A stretch of 64,000 nt of DNA from Geomonas silvestris (GCF_014193515.1 NZ_BLXX01000001.1:62001-126000), one strand, 5' to 3'. Shown: positions 1-8,641, counted from the first letter of the stretch. Notes: generated by a model not told the origin, from the letters alone. Translations and numbers: made by a program.

Positions 1-566
1 CTCTCCCGAGGCGGTCTCGGTTCCCGCCTGGTGCGGCAGGGTCAGCAGCAGGAAAAGCAGCGCCAGAAAAAAGGCGCGCCGGTCCCGCGTGTAGCGGACC
101 CCCACGGTACCGTGTTCGCGGCTTCCCGCCAGCCCGGTCAGGAGCGCGCCCTTGGTGTCGTGAGCGCTTTTCGTGATGATGTTGATCACCCCGTTCACGG
201 CATTGGCGCCCCACATGGTGCTTCCCGAACCGCGGATCACCTCGATGCGCTCGATGTTCTCCAGGAGGGTGTCCTGAACGTCCCAGAAGACGCCGCCGTA
301 GAGGGGGGTATAGACGGTGCGCCCGTCGATCATCACCAACAGTTTGTCGGCGAACATCCCGCTGAAGCCGCGCACCGAAACCGCCCAGTCGTTGCCGTCC
401 ACGGTGGCCACCTGCACCCCTGGGACCATACATCCGCCGCGTCGGCTGCCTGAACCGTTGCGCTAAAAAGAGAACACTGGAGGAAGAAAGACAAGAAAGC
501 CGTCCCCGCCACCCGTCGGCATGCGGTCCGGCACGGTCTCGTCGCAAAAAAAGAGAAATTACGCAT
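1..566 (-). pseudogene. TonB-dependent receptor remnant (N-terminal and body deletions, left edge)
   Basis: Read leftward from ATG 566, a signal peptide (hydrophobic FLSFFLQCSLF, then ATVQAADAADV) is in a different frame from the next recognisable segment. That segment, from about 429, is a TonB receptor plug: VPGVQVA, SVRGFSGMFADKLLVMIDGR, VIRGSGSTMWGANAVNGVI. The usual 50-70 residues between signal peptide and VPGVQVA are missing, so a deletion with frameshift near 425-435 is likely. After GTVGVRY the receptor body stops and the frame runs into TRDRRAFFLALLFLLL, which looks like the signal peptide of another exported protein. A GGGAGGA ribosome site precedes ATG 566. The frame stays open to the window edge. 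An intact receptor would bind a siderophore or cobalamin at the outer membrane; this one should not work. Confidence 0.7.
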
Positions 567-993
567 GTAACCTGCGGATCCTCCCCTGCTCTTCGACCTG
601 TAAACGCCGATCACGCGTTGAGTTCTATCGGCGCGACCGATCCGTAATGACAGCGCTATCGCAAATTAACACAGTAAGGCCTGCGTGAAAACCAATTTGT
701 GGGATTCAGACTACAGTTATCTGAGGGATCGAGCGGCAAAAAATAGGCCCTGCATGAGGCAGGGCCGGTCGGCACGTTGCAGAGCTCAGTAGAGAAGGAG
801 TTTCCACTCCTTCTCCGCCAGGCGCGCCCGGACTTCCAAGCTCGCGGCGCTGGCGGCTCCAAAGGGATAGGTGAGCGTCCCGCTGTTTGCTGGGGGAACG
901 GCGGCTCGATGCACATGGGGGCTGGAGATTGGGGCGTGGGTGCTGGTAGGTGTTCGAGGAGGCGGGTCGGATAGCAGGGAGTTGGTCAGGAGC
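567..993. other. Intergenic region
   Basis: No convincing gene is seen here. Besides the terminator at 738-766 there is a perfect 10-bp hairpin, GAGAAGGAGT/ACTCCTTCTC (792-801 with 806-815, 4-base loop). It has no T-run and may be an mRNA 3' end stabiliser. Short open frames in this stretch show no family features. Confidence 0.5.
738..766 (-). terminator. Rho-independent terminator of the efflux operon
   Basis: The 8-bp stem GGCCCTGC/GCAGGGCC (746-753 with 759-766) has a 5-base loop. On the minus strand it is followed by a run of six T (743-738). It lies about 230 bases downstream of the pump gene that ends at 994. Confidence 0.7.
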
Positions 994-2586
994 TCAGTGG
1001 GCGGCTCCTGCCGGCCCCTTGCTGCGCACCCGCTTCAGGAAAAAAACGCCGACGATGCAGAAAAAGCTGAGAAATGAGAGGAGCCGGAAGTTTTCCACGT
1101 AGGCAAGCAGGGTCGCCTGGCGCAGCAGCTGGTTCTGCAGCGTCCCCTGCGCCAGGCGCGCCGCGTCGGCCTGGTCGTAAAAGCCCTGCAGCATCCGTTG
1201 CAGGGACTGGGTGCGCCCCTCAAAGGAGTAATCCCCGGCGCTGAGCCGCTGGGTCAGCTCGGACTGGTGCACCTGTGCAGCGCGCGAGAGCATGGTGGTC
1301 ACCATCGAGATCCCCACGCTCCCGCCGACGTTGCGCATCAGGTTGAAGATGCCGGTCGCGTTACCCATCTCCTCCCGTGGCAGGGTCCCCATGGTGACCG
1401 TGGAGAGCGGCACGAAGAGCATGCTGAGCCCCACGCCGGTCAGGATGCTGGGCCAGATGATGCTCCAGACCGAGATCTCCAGGTTGATACCGGCGAACTG
1501 CCACAACGAGAGGCCAACCAGGACGAACCCGGTTCCGATCAGCTTCCGGTTATCGACCTTCGCGGTCAGAAACCCCACCAGCGGCATGGCGAGAAAGGCG
1601 CCTAGGCCGCGCGGACTGACGGCGATGCCGCTTTGCAGGGCGGGGTACCCAATGAGGGTCTGCAAAAAGAGCGGCAGCATGGTGATGGCACTGTAGAGGG
1701 CCATCCCCACCATGAAGATGATCAGCGTCCCCACGGTGAAGTTGCGGTCAGTGAAGACGCGCAGGTTCACGATCGGCTCGGCGATCTGCAGCTGCCGGTA
1801 GATGAAGGCGAGCAGCGCGGCCCCGGAGATGGCGGCGAACCAGCCGATCCAGGGGGCGGCGAACCAGTCCACCTCCTGCCCCCGGTCCAGGATGATCTGC
1901 AGGGTCCCCAGCGAGAGCGCCATGAGGCCGAAGCCGATCGCGTCGATCTTGCCGGGCCGGGCGGCCCGCAGGTAGGGAGGGTCCTCGACGAAGAGGTTGG
2001 TCATCACGACGGCGAGGACCCCGACCGGGATGTTGATGTAAAAGGCCCAGCGCCAGGAGTAGTGGTCGGTGAACCACCCTCCCAGCGTGGGCCCCAGGAT
2101 CGGTGCGACCACCACCCCGATGGCGAAGGCCGCCATCCCCATGCCGCGTTTTTCCGGTGGAAAACTCTCCATGATGATCGCCTGGGAAAGCGGCTGCAGC
2201 GCGCCCCCCCCCGCCCCCTGGATGATGCGGGCCACGATCAGCATGAAGAGGCTTTCGGAGATGCCGCAGATGAACGAGGAGATGGTGAACATGATGATGC
2301 AGGTGATGAGGAAGCGCTTGCGCCCGAAGTACCTGGCAAACCAGCCGCTGGCGGGAAGCACGATGGCGTTGGATACCAGGTAGCTCGTGAGGACCCAGGT
2401 GGCCTCGTCGGTGGTGGCAGAGAGGCTCCCCGCTATGTGCGGCAGGGCGACGGAAACGATGGTGGTATCGAGCACCTCCATGAAGGTGGCCAGCATGACC
2501 GCTGCGGTGATCACCCAGGGGTTTGTCTTGGGTTGCCACTGGGAGACCTCGTCGCGCGGCAGCGAGCGGCGGTCGGGATCACTCAT
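994..2586 (-). CDS. emrB: DHA2-family MFS drug exporter, EmrB/QacA type
   Basis: This 530-residue inner-membrane protein has about 14 hydrophobic segments, as DHA2 drug:proton antiporters do. The first helix carries the family motif LDTTIVSVALPHIAGSL. Between helices 2 and 3 lies SGWFARYFGRKRF, which corresponds to MFS motif A, and GVVVAPILGPTLGGWF matches antiporter motif C. It overlaps the upstream EmrA-like gene by 4 bases (ATGA), so it is translationally coupled. With the adaptor and TolC-like protein it should form a tripartite pump that moves amphipathic compounds from the inner membrane straight outside. Substrates cannot be deduced. Start ATG 2586 is fixed by the overlap. Confidence 0.92.
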   Translation of the reverse strand: MSDPDRRSLPRDEVSQWQPKTNPWVITAAVMLATFMEVLDTTIVSVALPHIAGSLSATTDEATWVLTSYLVSNAIVLPASGWFARYFGRKRFLITCIIMFTISSFICGISESLFMLIVARIIQGAGGGALQPLSQAIIMESFPPEKRGMGMAAFAIGVVVAPILGPTLGGWFTDHYSWRWAFYINIPVGVLAVVMTNLFVEDPPYLRAARPGKIDAIGFGLMALSLGTLQIILDRGQEVDWFAAPWIGWFAAISGAALLAFIYRQLQIAEPIVNLRVFTDRNFTVGTLIIFMVGMALYSAITMLPLFLQTLIGYPALQSGIAVSPRGLGAFLAMPLVGFLTAKVDNRKLIGTGFVLVGLSLWQFAGINLEISVWSIIWPSILTGVGLSMLFVPLSTVTMGTLPREEMGNATGIFNLMRNVGGSVGISMVTTMLSRAAQVHQSELTQRLSAGDYSFEGRTQSLQRMLQGFYDQADAARLAQGTLQNQLLRQATLLAYVENFRLLSFLSFFCIVGVFFLKRVRSKGPAGAAH

Positions 2587-3944
2587 TGGACGCGCACCTT
2601 GGGGACCACCGACATCCCCGGCCTGAGCAGGTGCTCGGGGTCCTGTCCCCTGTCGAACCTGAGGCGCACCGGGATGCGCTGCACCACCTTCACGTAGTTG
2701 CCGGTGGCGTTTTCCGGCGGGAAGAGGCTGAAGCGGGCGCCGCTCGCCGCCCCGATGGTCTCCACGTAGCCGCCGTAGCTGCGGTCGTAGGCGTCCACCG
2801 CGATGGTCGCCCGCTGGCCCGGCCTGATCTGGCGCAGTTGGTCCTCCTTGAAGTTGGCGGTGACCCAGATGTCCTGCACCGGGACCAGGAAGAGGAGGTT
2901 TTGGCCGGGGCTGACGTTTTGCCCGGGTTCGACCGACTTGCGTCCGGTGATGCCGTCCACCGGAGCCACCACCTGGGTGTACTGCAGGTTCAGCTCAGCC
3001 TGCCGGAGCGCGCTTCGTGCCCTCTGCAGGGCGGCCTCCGCGGACGCGGAGCGGGTCCTGGCGACCCGGACCTGTTGCGGCGCGGTCTGCGCGGTGCGCA
3101 GTTCCGCCTCCGCCTGGGCCAGTTGCCCGCGCGCCTGGGTCACCTGCTGGGCGGCGGCGCGCATGGTGGCGTCGGCCGCCGCCACGCTGGCCGCGGCCGA
3201 CTGGGCCTGGGCGAGCGCCTGGTCGTACTGCTGGCGCGAGATGATGTCCTTGGCGGCCAGCGGCCCGTAGCGGCGCAGGTCGCTTTGGTACTTCACGCTT
3301 TGGGCGCGCGCCTCGTCGACCCGGGCGCGCGCGGCGGCGTGCTGCCGGCTTGCCGCGACGATGCCGGCCCGGGCGTTGGCCACCCGGGCCCGGGCGGTTG
3401 CCACCTGGTTCGCGGTGTCCACCGAAGTGATGGGGACCCCGACCCGCGCTCCTTCCGCGGCGGCGGTCGCCTCGGCGAGTTCGGCCCGTGCCCTTTCCAG
3501 CGCCACCTGGTAATCGGTCGGGTCGATCTCCACGAGGACGCTCCCGGCACGGACAAACTGGTTGTCCTCGAAGCGGACCTTGGTCACCTGTCCCGCCACC
3601 CGCGCGCTCACCTGGTTCAGGTGCCCGTCGATCTGGGCGTCGTCGGTGCTCTCCCACAGCGAGGAGTACCACCAGAAGAGGAGCGCTACCGCGAGGACGG
3701 TGAGGCCGAGGGCGACCTGGACCTTGCGTGAGCCGAAGATCCGCTTCATGCGGCTCTTCGCGGCGCCCCCCTTCCCTTTGTCCGGCTGGCGTTCCTCGGG
3801 TCGAGCGCCGGCCTCCTCCCCCTGCCGTTCCTCCTCCCGGCGCGGTTCCTTGCGGCGCTCGGCGGGTTGGGGGGGCGCTTCGCCGCCGCTGCCGGGACTA
3901 CTCGACGGCTCAGCTGCGCCGTTTCTGCGCGCTTCCTCGTCCAT
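2583..3944 (-). CDS. emrA: HlyD/EmrA-type membrane-fusion adaptor
   Basis: This 453-residue periplasmic adaptor begins with about 65 charged, Pro/Glu/Arg-rich cytoplasmic residues. A single membrane anchor follows at about residues 76-94. Next comes the first half of the biotinyl-lipoyl domain (VSARVAGQVTKVRFEDNQ), then a long Ala/Arg-rich alpha-hairpin of about 190 residues and the second lipoyl half (VVAPVDGITGRKSVEPGQ), ending in a beta-barrel. The family role is to bridge the MFS pump and the outer-membrane channel. The N-terminal tail is longer than in typical EmrA proteins and looks disordered. The gene lies 3 bases downstream of the TolC-like gene and overlaps emrB by 4 bases. Confidence 0.92.
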   Translation of the reverse strand: MDEEARRNGAAEPSSSPGSGGEAPPQPAERRKEPRREEERQGEEAGARPEERQPDKGKGGAAKSRMKRIFGSRKVQVALGLTVLAVALLFWWYSSLWESTDDAQIDGHLNQVSARVAGQVTKVRFEDNQFVRAGSVLVEIDPTDYQVALERARAELAEATAAAEGARVGVPITSVDTANQVATARARVANARAGIVAASRQHAAARARVDEARAQSVKYQSDLRRYGPLAAKDIISRQQYDQALAQAQSAAASVAAADATMRAAAQQVTQARGQLAQAEAELRTAQTAPQQVRVARTRSASAEAALQRARSALRQAELNLQYTQVVAPVDGITGRKSVEPGQNVSPGQNLLFLVPVQDIWVTANFKEDQLRQIRPGQRATIAVDAYDRSYGGYVETIGAASGARFSLFPPENATGNYVKVVQRIPVRLRFDRGQDPEHLLRPGMSVVPKVRVQ

Positions 3945-3947
3945 GGA

Positions 3948-5351
3948 TCACCTCCCTAAGGAAAGGCCGCCGGTCGAGGCGGTCCCGATGGCACGGGCCA
4001 GCATGAGCTTGGCCAGGTTGAGCCGGTACTGGCTGTCCACCACTCCTTCCTGCGCGGCCGCTACCGACTGTTGGGCCTGCACCACCTCGAGGTTGTCGTT
4101 GATCCCGGCCCGGAAACGCTCCTCCGCCTGCCACAGGTTGTTCTCGGCAAGTTCCACGGTCTGGCGCGCCACCGCCACTTCGAGCCGCGCGGCGCCAAGG
4201 TCGAGCAGGGCGCTGCGGATCTCGTACTCGATGCGCCCCCTCAGGTCTCCCAGTTCCTCCTCGCGCTGTTGCACCTGGGCCTCGGCCCGCAGCACCTCGC
4301 CGTGGATACGCCCCCCCTCGAAGATCGGGATGCTGAGGCTCCCGGTGATCTGGTAGGTCGCCTGGAGGCTGGAAAGGGTCCGCCCGATGTGGCCGTAGTC
4401 GGCGTCGAGGGCAAGGCTCGGCAGCCTTTGCGCCCGGGCCGCGTGCAGCGCCGACCGTGCCGCCTCCAGTTCCGCCCGGGCCGCGCGGTAATCGGGGCGC
4501 GCCTCGAGGGCCTGCGCCAGGTGTTCGGCCAGGGTGCCGGTTGCCGCGGGGAGGAACGGTTCCCGGTCGACGAGCGCCACCTCCTGCGCCAGCGGGAGCC
4601 CGATCAGCCGCGCCAGGCTCAGTTTCTGCCGGGCGAACTCGTTTTCCACCACGATGAGCTGCTGGCTGCGCGAGAGCCACTCGACCCGGGCGCGCACCTC
4701 GTCGATTCCCGGGGTAACGCCGGCGCGGTGCAGCTCCACGGCGTGATCGAGCATGGTCTGTGCGGTGGCTAGCTGCGCCCGCACCGTCTCGACGCGCGCC
4801 TGTCCAGCGAGCGCCTGCAGGTACCCCGCCCCCACCGAGAGCACCACCAGATCCCTGGCGTCCTTTTCGGAGAACTCGGCGGCCCTCACCTGGTGCGCTG
4901 CAGCACGTTCCCGCTCGATGGCCGAGAGGTCGAAGATACGTTGGCTGAGAAAAAGGCGGGCGTCGTAGAAATTGAAGGGCCCTACGACGGTAGGCCCCCC
5001 GGGGAGGGTGATACCGGTCGAGGCCAGGCTTTCCTTGAGGTGGTGGGCGGAGGCGCTGCCGGAGAGGTTGGGGAGCAGTTGCGCGACGGCGATCCAGCGC
5101 TCCCCCCGTGCCGTTGCCACCCCCTGGTTGCTGAGCAAAAGCCCCAGGTTGTTGGCGAGTCCCAGTTCGACCGCACGCTCCAGCGACAGCGCGATGGTAC
5201 CGGCGACCAGCTCGACCCGGGGAACGCTCCCCTTAAAGCCAACCGTCCCAGCGGAGCCGGTTTCCTGCGGCTGCGCCGCGGTACTACCCTGCCACAAAAG
5301 GGTGCCCAGAAAGGCAGCCAGCACGGCTCGAGACAGCTGCCCCGGCCTCAT
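3948..5351 (-). CDS. TolC-family outer-membrane efflux protein
   Basis: This 467-residue protein has an N-terminal signal sequence (AVLAAFLGTLLWQGSTAAQ). Two OEP repeats follow, rich in long Ala/Glu/Leu helices: ALSLERAVELGLANNLGLLL opens the first, and TLAEHLAQALEARPDYRAAR opens the second. Both are typical TolC/NodT helix starts. It should trimerise into the channel-tunnel through which the EmrAB-like pump exports substrate. Its start overlaps the stop of the upstream formate/nitrite-type channel gene by 4 bases, so all four genes probably share one transcript. No lipobox is seen, unlike NodT-type members. Confidence 0.9.
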   Translation of the reverse strand: MRPGQLSRAVLAAFLGTLLWQGSTAAQPQETGSAGTVGFKGSVPRVELVAGTIALSLERAVELGLANNLGLLLSNQGVATARGERWIAVAQLLPNLSGSASAHHLKESLASTGITLPGGPTVVGPFNFYDARLFLSQRIFDLSAIERERAAAHQVRAAEFSEKDARDLVVLSVGAGYLQALAGQARVETVRAQLATAQTMLDHAVELHRAGVTPGIDEVRARVEWLSRSQQLIVVENEFARQKLSLARLIGLPLAQEVALVDREPFLPAATGTLAEHLAQALEARPDYRAARAELEAARSALHAARAQRLPSLALDADYGHIGRTLSSLQATYQITGSLSIPIFEGGRIHGEVLRAEAQVQQREEELGDLRGRIEYEIRSALLDLGAARLEVAVARQTVELAENNLWQAEERFRAGINDNLEVVQAQQSVAAAQEGVVDSQYRLNLAKLMLARAIGTASTGGLSLGR

Positions 5352-6175
5352 CTGCGCTCCTTGCCGGCAACCACCTGCGCGTGGTTCAGGGCCGCCACCA
5401 GCGAGACCCCTCCCACGATGTTGCCGAACAGCGTCGGAATCAGGAAGGTGAGCAGGAATTCGGGAAACCTCAGCGTGCCGTGCACCACCAGGTAGAGCGA
5501 CTCGACCGACCCGGCGATGACGTGGCTGAACCCGCCCAGGGCGACCAGGTAGGTGATGATGACGATGACCGCAACTTTGGACCCTTCAGCGGAAGGAAGC
5601 AGCCAGACCATGAGCGCGATAAGCCACCCGGAAAAGATCGCCATCAGGAAGTGGGTCAAGGGGGTGGGGAGCATCCCCTCACTACCGATGTCGTGAAAGG
5701 CCTGCAGCACCCCGGGCTCGAAAAGCGGCGCACGCAGCGCAAGCGTGAAGAGGTAGGCCCCCACCAGGTTCGCTGCCAGCACGATCCCCCACAGGCGCAG
5801 GACGTTCACCAGGGTGGCCAGGTTGCGCCGGTACAAAAGCGGCAGCACCACGGTCAGCGTGTTCTCGGTGAACAGTTGCTGGCGCCCCAGGACCACGATG
5901 AGAAACCCCAAGGAGTAGCCGAGCTTGGCGATGAGCGGGCGCCAGGAGGTTTCGGGAAGGTGGGCGCGCAGCAGCCCTTCGCCCAGCAGCGAGAACCCCA
6001 TGGAGAGCCCGGAGGCGAGCCCGGACCAGGCCAGTGCCGCATTGGGGCGCGCAAGCTCCGCCTCACCCTCGAGGCGGATCACCTCGTGCACCACCACCGC
6101 CCCGATCGCCTCCTTCTCCTCGATCTTCTTGCGATCTTTGGGCGATACTTCCAGATCGATTTCGCCACCGTCCAT
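5348..6175 (-). CDS. Formate/nitrite transporter (FNT) family membrane protein
   Basis: The protein has 275 residues from ATG 6175, which follows GGGAGGGG. A frame open to 6337 would begin inside the terminator of the neighbouring gene and is not preferred. A charged 45-residue N-terminus precedes about six hydrophobic segments. These include LAANLVGAYLF, matching the FNT pattern, and the Gly/Ser-rich MGFSLLGEGLL. The family forms pentameric channels for formate, nitrite, hydrosulfide or lactate. This member belongs to the divergent branch often annotated simply as FNT family, so the substrate is open. It is first in the operon with the TolC, EmrA and EmrB-like genes, overlapping TolC by 4 bases, which is an unusual partnership. 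Confidence 0.82.
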   Translation of the reverse strand: MDGGEIDLEVSPKDRKKIEEKEAIGAVVVHEVIRLEGEAELARPNAALAWSGLASGLSMGFSLLGEGLLRAHLPETSWRPLIAKLGYSLGFLIVVLGRQQLFTENTLTVVLPLLYRRNLATLVNVLRLWGIVLAANLVGAYLFTLALRAPLFEPGVLQAFHDIGSEGMLPTPLTHFLMAIFSGWLIALMVWLLPSAEGSKVAVIVIITYLVALGGFSHVIAGSVESLYLVVHGTLRFPEFLLTFLIPTLFGNIVGGVSLVAALNHAQVVAGKERR

Positions 6176-6277
6176 AGCCCCTCCCGGGGATAGCTGATCG
6201 TTTGCCGGACCGGACCCGTGCAGGGTTCTCTTTTTCCGGTTGGCACCCCTTACGCGGCGCCGGCGGCTCCGCAGACC

Positions 6278-6316
6278 AAAAGACCCCGCCCCAGGTGAAG
6301 TGGAGCGGGGTCTTGG
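6278..6316 (-). terminator. Terminator of the SDR gene
   Basis: AAGACCCCGC (6280-6289) pairs perfectly with GCGGGGTCTT (6305-6314). Read on minus, the hairpin runs into TTTTGGT. It lies about 20 bases after the stop of the SDR gene and upstream of the FNT start, so it separates the two transcription units. Confidence 0.7.
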
Positions 6317-6333
6317 CGGGGCCTTGGGCCGCG

Positions 6334-7188
6334 TCACCCTCCGACGATGGTGCCGCCGTTGGGATGCAGGATCTGCCCGGTCATGAAGGAAGCACCTTCC
6401 GAGGCGAGGAAGACATAGCTGTGGGCGATCTCTACCGGCTGCCCGGCGCGCTGCAAGAGGACCTCCTTGCCGAACTCCTCGGTCTTCTCCTCGGGAAAGG
6501 TCGCCGGGATGAGCGGGGTCCAGACCGGCCCCGGTGCCACCGCGTTGACCAGGATGCCGCGCTTGGCCAGGGAGAGCGCCAGCGACCGGGTGAAGGCGAC
6601 GATGGCCCCCTTGGTGGAAGAGTAATCGACCAGCATGGGGTTACCTTTGAAGGCGGTCACCGAGGTGGTGTTGATGATGCGCCCCCCCTCCCCCATCCGC
6701 TCGAGCGCCGCCTGGGCCAGGTAGAAATAGGCGAAGATGTTGGTGCGAAAGGTTCGCTCCAGCTGCTCGGCAGTGATCTGCTGGAACTCCCCGTAGTGCT
6801 GTTCCGCCGCGTTGTTGACCAGGATGTCCAGGCCGCGGAACTCACCTGCGGTGCGCTGCACCACCTGGCGGCAGAACCCCTGGTCGCTGACGTCCCCCTC
6901 GAAGTTGAGGACCCGCACCTTCTCCCGCTGCAGGATCTCCCGGGTCTCGCGGGCGTCCTGCTCTTCTTTCAGGTAGACGAAGGCGACATCGGCCCCTTCC
7001 CTGGCAAAGGCTATGGCGACCGCGCGCCCGATGCCGCTGTCGCCTCCGGTGATCAAGGCGCGTTTCCCCTGCAGTCTCCCGCTCCCCCGGTAGCTTGTTT
7101 CCCCACAATCCGGCTTGGGCACCATCTCTCCCTGGATGCCGGGTTGCGCCTGGCGCTGGCCCGGAAACGCCTTCTCGTTATGTCCCAT
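6334..7188 (-). CDS. SDR-family oxidoreductase (general stress protein 39/YghA-like)
   Basis: This 284-residue soluble NAD(P)-dependent dehydrogenase has a 40-residue N-terminal extension (KPDCGETSYRGSGRLQGK) of the kind found in the YghA/GSP39 subgroup. The nucleotide motif is ITGGDSGIG, then LVNNAAEQH, the catalytic Ser in NTTSVTAFKG and YSSTK (Tyr/Lys). PGPVWTPLIPATF and the C-terminal GQILHPNGGTIVGG are also typical. Members are often stress-induced; the physiological substrate is usually unknown. It is transcribed alone, divergently from the DUF2231 gene, with its own terminator. Confidence 0.9.
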   Translation of the reverse strand: MGHNEKAFPGQRQAQPGIQGEMVPKPDCGETSYRGSGRLQGKRALITGGDSGIGRAVAIAFAREGADVAFVYLKEEQDARETREILQREKVRVLNFEGDVSDQGFCRQVVQRTAGEFRGLDILVNNAAEQHYGEFQQITAEQLERTFRTNIFAYFYLAQAALERMGEGGRIINTTSVTAFKGNPMLVDYSSTKGAIVAFTRSLALSLAKRGILVNAVAPGPVWTPLIPATFPEEKTEEFGKEVLLQRAGQPVEIAHSYVFLASEGASFMTGQILHPNGGTIVGG

Positions 7189-7238
7189 AGCACGCTCCTT
7201 AGTTCGTGTAGGCTGAATGCATTATGAAAAACCATTCA

Positions 7239-7266
7239 CTTGTATCAAGCAGTTTCCGGTTGTCAA
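7239..7266 (-). promoter_or_regulatory. Candidate sigma-70 promoter for the SDR gene
   Basis: On minus, TTGACA (7266-7261) is followed after 16 bases by TACAAG (7244-7239, four of six matches). It lies about 50 bases before ATG 7188. The -35 is perfect; the -10 is moderate. Confidence 0.4.
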
Positions 7267-7305
7267 GGAACCCGAGGATTGATGCAGAACCGGGTTTTAA
7301 GGACA

Positions 7306-7333
7306 TTGACTTTTATTAGCGTCCTCTTAAAAT
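7306..7333 (+). promoter_or_regulatory. Candidate sigma-70 promoter for DUF2231 and the antiporter genes
   Basis: TTGACT (7306-7311), a 16-base spacer, then TAAAAT (7328-7333). It is embedded in an imperfect inverted repeat, TTTTAAGGAC ... GTCCTCTTAAAA. A 9-bp hairpin, CGGGAGGCG/CGCCTCCCG (7381-7389 with 7397-7405), follows in the leader just before the ribosome site. Confidence 0.45.
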
Positions 7334-7419
7334 TCACCAGTCGCGGTTTCAATGAGCAGCCTCGGCCGTCTACACCCAGACGGGAGGCGATGACGCCGCC
7401 TCCCGGGAAAGGAGCAGCC

Positions 7420-7878
7420 ATGTTAGCCAAGGCCCGTATCGCAAAACACCCGATCCACCCCATGCTGGTCCCGTTCCCCATCGGTCTCTTGGGGTTCTCC
7501 CTCATCTGCGACCTGATCGGGCTCTCTACGCGCAACCCGCTCTGGTCGGTGTTCGCGGCCTACGCAATGGCAGCCGGCATCCTGGCAGCGCTCGCGGCCG
7601 CCCTGCCGGGGCTCATCGACCGGTTGGCCCTGCACCGCCAACCGGTCAAAAAGCTCGGCATCTACCACATGAGCTGCAACCTGGCGGTGGTCGCGCTCTT
7701 CGTGGTCGACCTTTGGTGGCGACTGAGGGTCCCCTTCTCGAAAGGCCAGGTGCTGCTCTCGGCGGGTGGGATTGTGCTCCTCATGGTATCGGGGTGGCTG
7801 GGCGGGGAGTTGGTCTACGTGCACCGCACCGCTGTCGACGAGACCGCCCTGCCCCAGGAGGAACCGGCGACCTTCTAG
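7420..7878 (+). CDS. DUF2231-like small integral membrane protein
   Basis: ATG 7420, preceded by AAAGGAGCAGCC, gives 152 residues; the longer upstream frame lacks a ribosome site. Four hydrophobic segments are visible. The N-terminal HPIHPMLVPFPIGLLGFSLICD is the signature of DUF2231 proteins, where conserved His and Pro sit in the first helix. The end, DETALPQEE, is acidic. The biochemical function is unknown; many relatives lie near redox or stress genes. It is 32 bases upstream of the Mrp-type genes on the same strand and may be the first gene of that transcript. Confidence 0.8.
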   Translation: MLAKARIAKHPIHPMLVPFPIGLLGFSLICDLIGLSTRNPLWSVFAAYAMAAGILAALAAALPGLIDRLALHRQPVKKLGIYHMSCNLAVVALFVVDLWWRLRVPFSKGQVLLSAGGIVLLMVSGWLGGELVYVHRTAVDETALPQEEPATF

Positions 7879-7910
7879 CGCTGCACGAGCAGGCAAGCGA
7901 GGAATCTTCG

Positions 7911-8393
7911 ATGCGAGTGCATCATCTCAAGCCCATGCTGAGCTGGGCCGTTTTTTTGGGCTGGTACCTTTGTTTCAGTGCGTCGCTGGAGCGTGCGGAA
8001 CTCATAACGGGGGCGGTCTTCGCCCTGGCGATGCTCCTTCCCATGCACCACCTGCACCGCGATGCGCTTGCCACGCTCCATTTCAAGCTCCCCTGGCTCC
8101 TGCCGCTCGTGAAGATTCCGTGGGCCATGTTCCAGGAATCCTGGCTACTCTGTCTGGCGCTCTTCCGGCGCCTGGTGCACGGCGAGGCGCAGGGGGCGTT
8201 TCACGAGTGGCACCGGTTGGGGCCAGCGGATGAGCAGCGCACCGCCCGCCGCGTGCTGCTCACCTTCGGCGTCTGCATCACCCCGAACAGCTACCTGGTG
8301 TACCTGGACCCGGAGGCCGGCGTCGCACTGGTCCGGCAACTGGTCGGCAAGGAGGTCTCCCCCCTGGACCGGGAATTCCTGGAGTTGCCATGA
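7911..8393 (+). CDS. mrpE: Na+/H+ antiporter subunit E (MrpE/MnhE-like)
   Basis: This 160-residue membrane protein starts at ATG 7911. It has N-terminal helices (MLSWAVFLGWYLCFSASL, ITGAVFALAMLLPM) and the MrpE-type motif TFGVCITPNSYLVYLD, matching the 'sitltPGTv' region of MrpE with changes. Its C-terminus includes VGKEVSPLDREFLEL. Subunit E is a small accessory protein of multisubunit Mrp/Mnh cation/proton antiporters. The next gene overlaps by 4 bases (ATGA), beginning a chain of coupled genes. The ribosome site is weak. Confidence 0.8.
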   Translation: MRVHHLKPMLSWAVFLGWYLCFSASLERAELITGAVFALAMLLPMHHLHRDALATLHFKLPWLLPLVKIPWAMFQESWLLCLALFRRLVHGEAQGAFHEWHRLGPADEQRTARRVLLTFGVCITPNSYLVYLDPEAGVALVRQLVGKEVSPLDREFLELP

Positions 8394-8641
8394 ACCTCTG
8401 GTTACTTTTTGCCGCGATCATCCTTTTGAGCATGCTCCCCTGCATCTGGGTCTGCCTGACCGGCCGGATCATGGAGCGCTTCGTCGCGCTGCAGATGGCC
8501 CAGGTCCTCACGGCACTGGTGCTCTTGCTCTGCGCGCAAGGGTACCAGCGGGACATCTACTACGACGTGGTCCTGGTGCTCTCGGTGCTCGCCTTCGCCT
8601 CGGGGCTCGTCTACCTCCGCTTCCTGGAGCGTTGGCTGTGA
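8390..8641 (+). CDS. mrpF: Antiporter subunit F (MrpF/MnhF-like)
   Basis: This is an 83-residue protein with three hydrophobic helices, the size and layout of MrpF. The middle helix, ALQMAQVLTALVLLLCAQGY, follows GRIMERFVA, matching the MrpF core 'D R i v a l d'. The next segment, YYDVVLVLSVLAFASGLVYLRFLE, is the typical third helix. It is a small structural subunit of the antiporter membrane arm. Overlaps: 4 bases with subunit E and 4 bases with the GTG-started subunit G. Confidence 0.8.
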   Translation: MNLWLLFAAIILLSMLPCIWVCLTGRIMERFVALQMAQVLTALVLLLCAQGYQRDIYYDVVLVLSVLAFASGLVYLRFLERWL

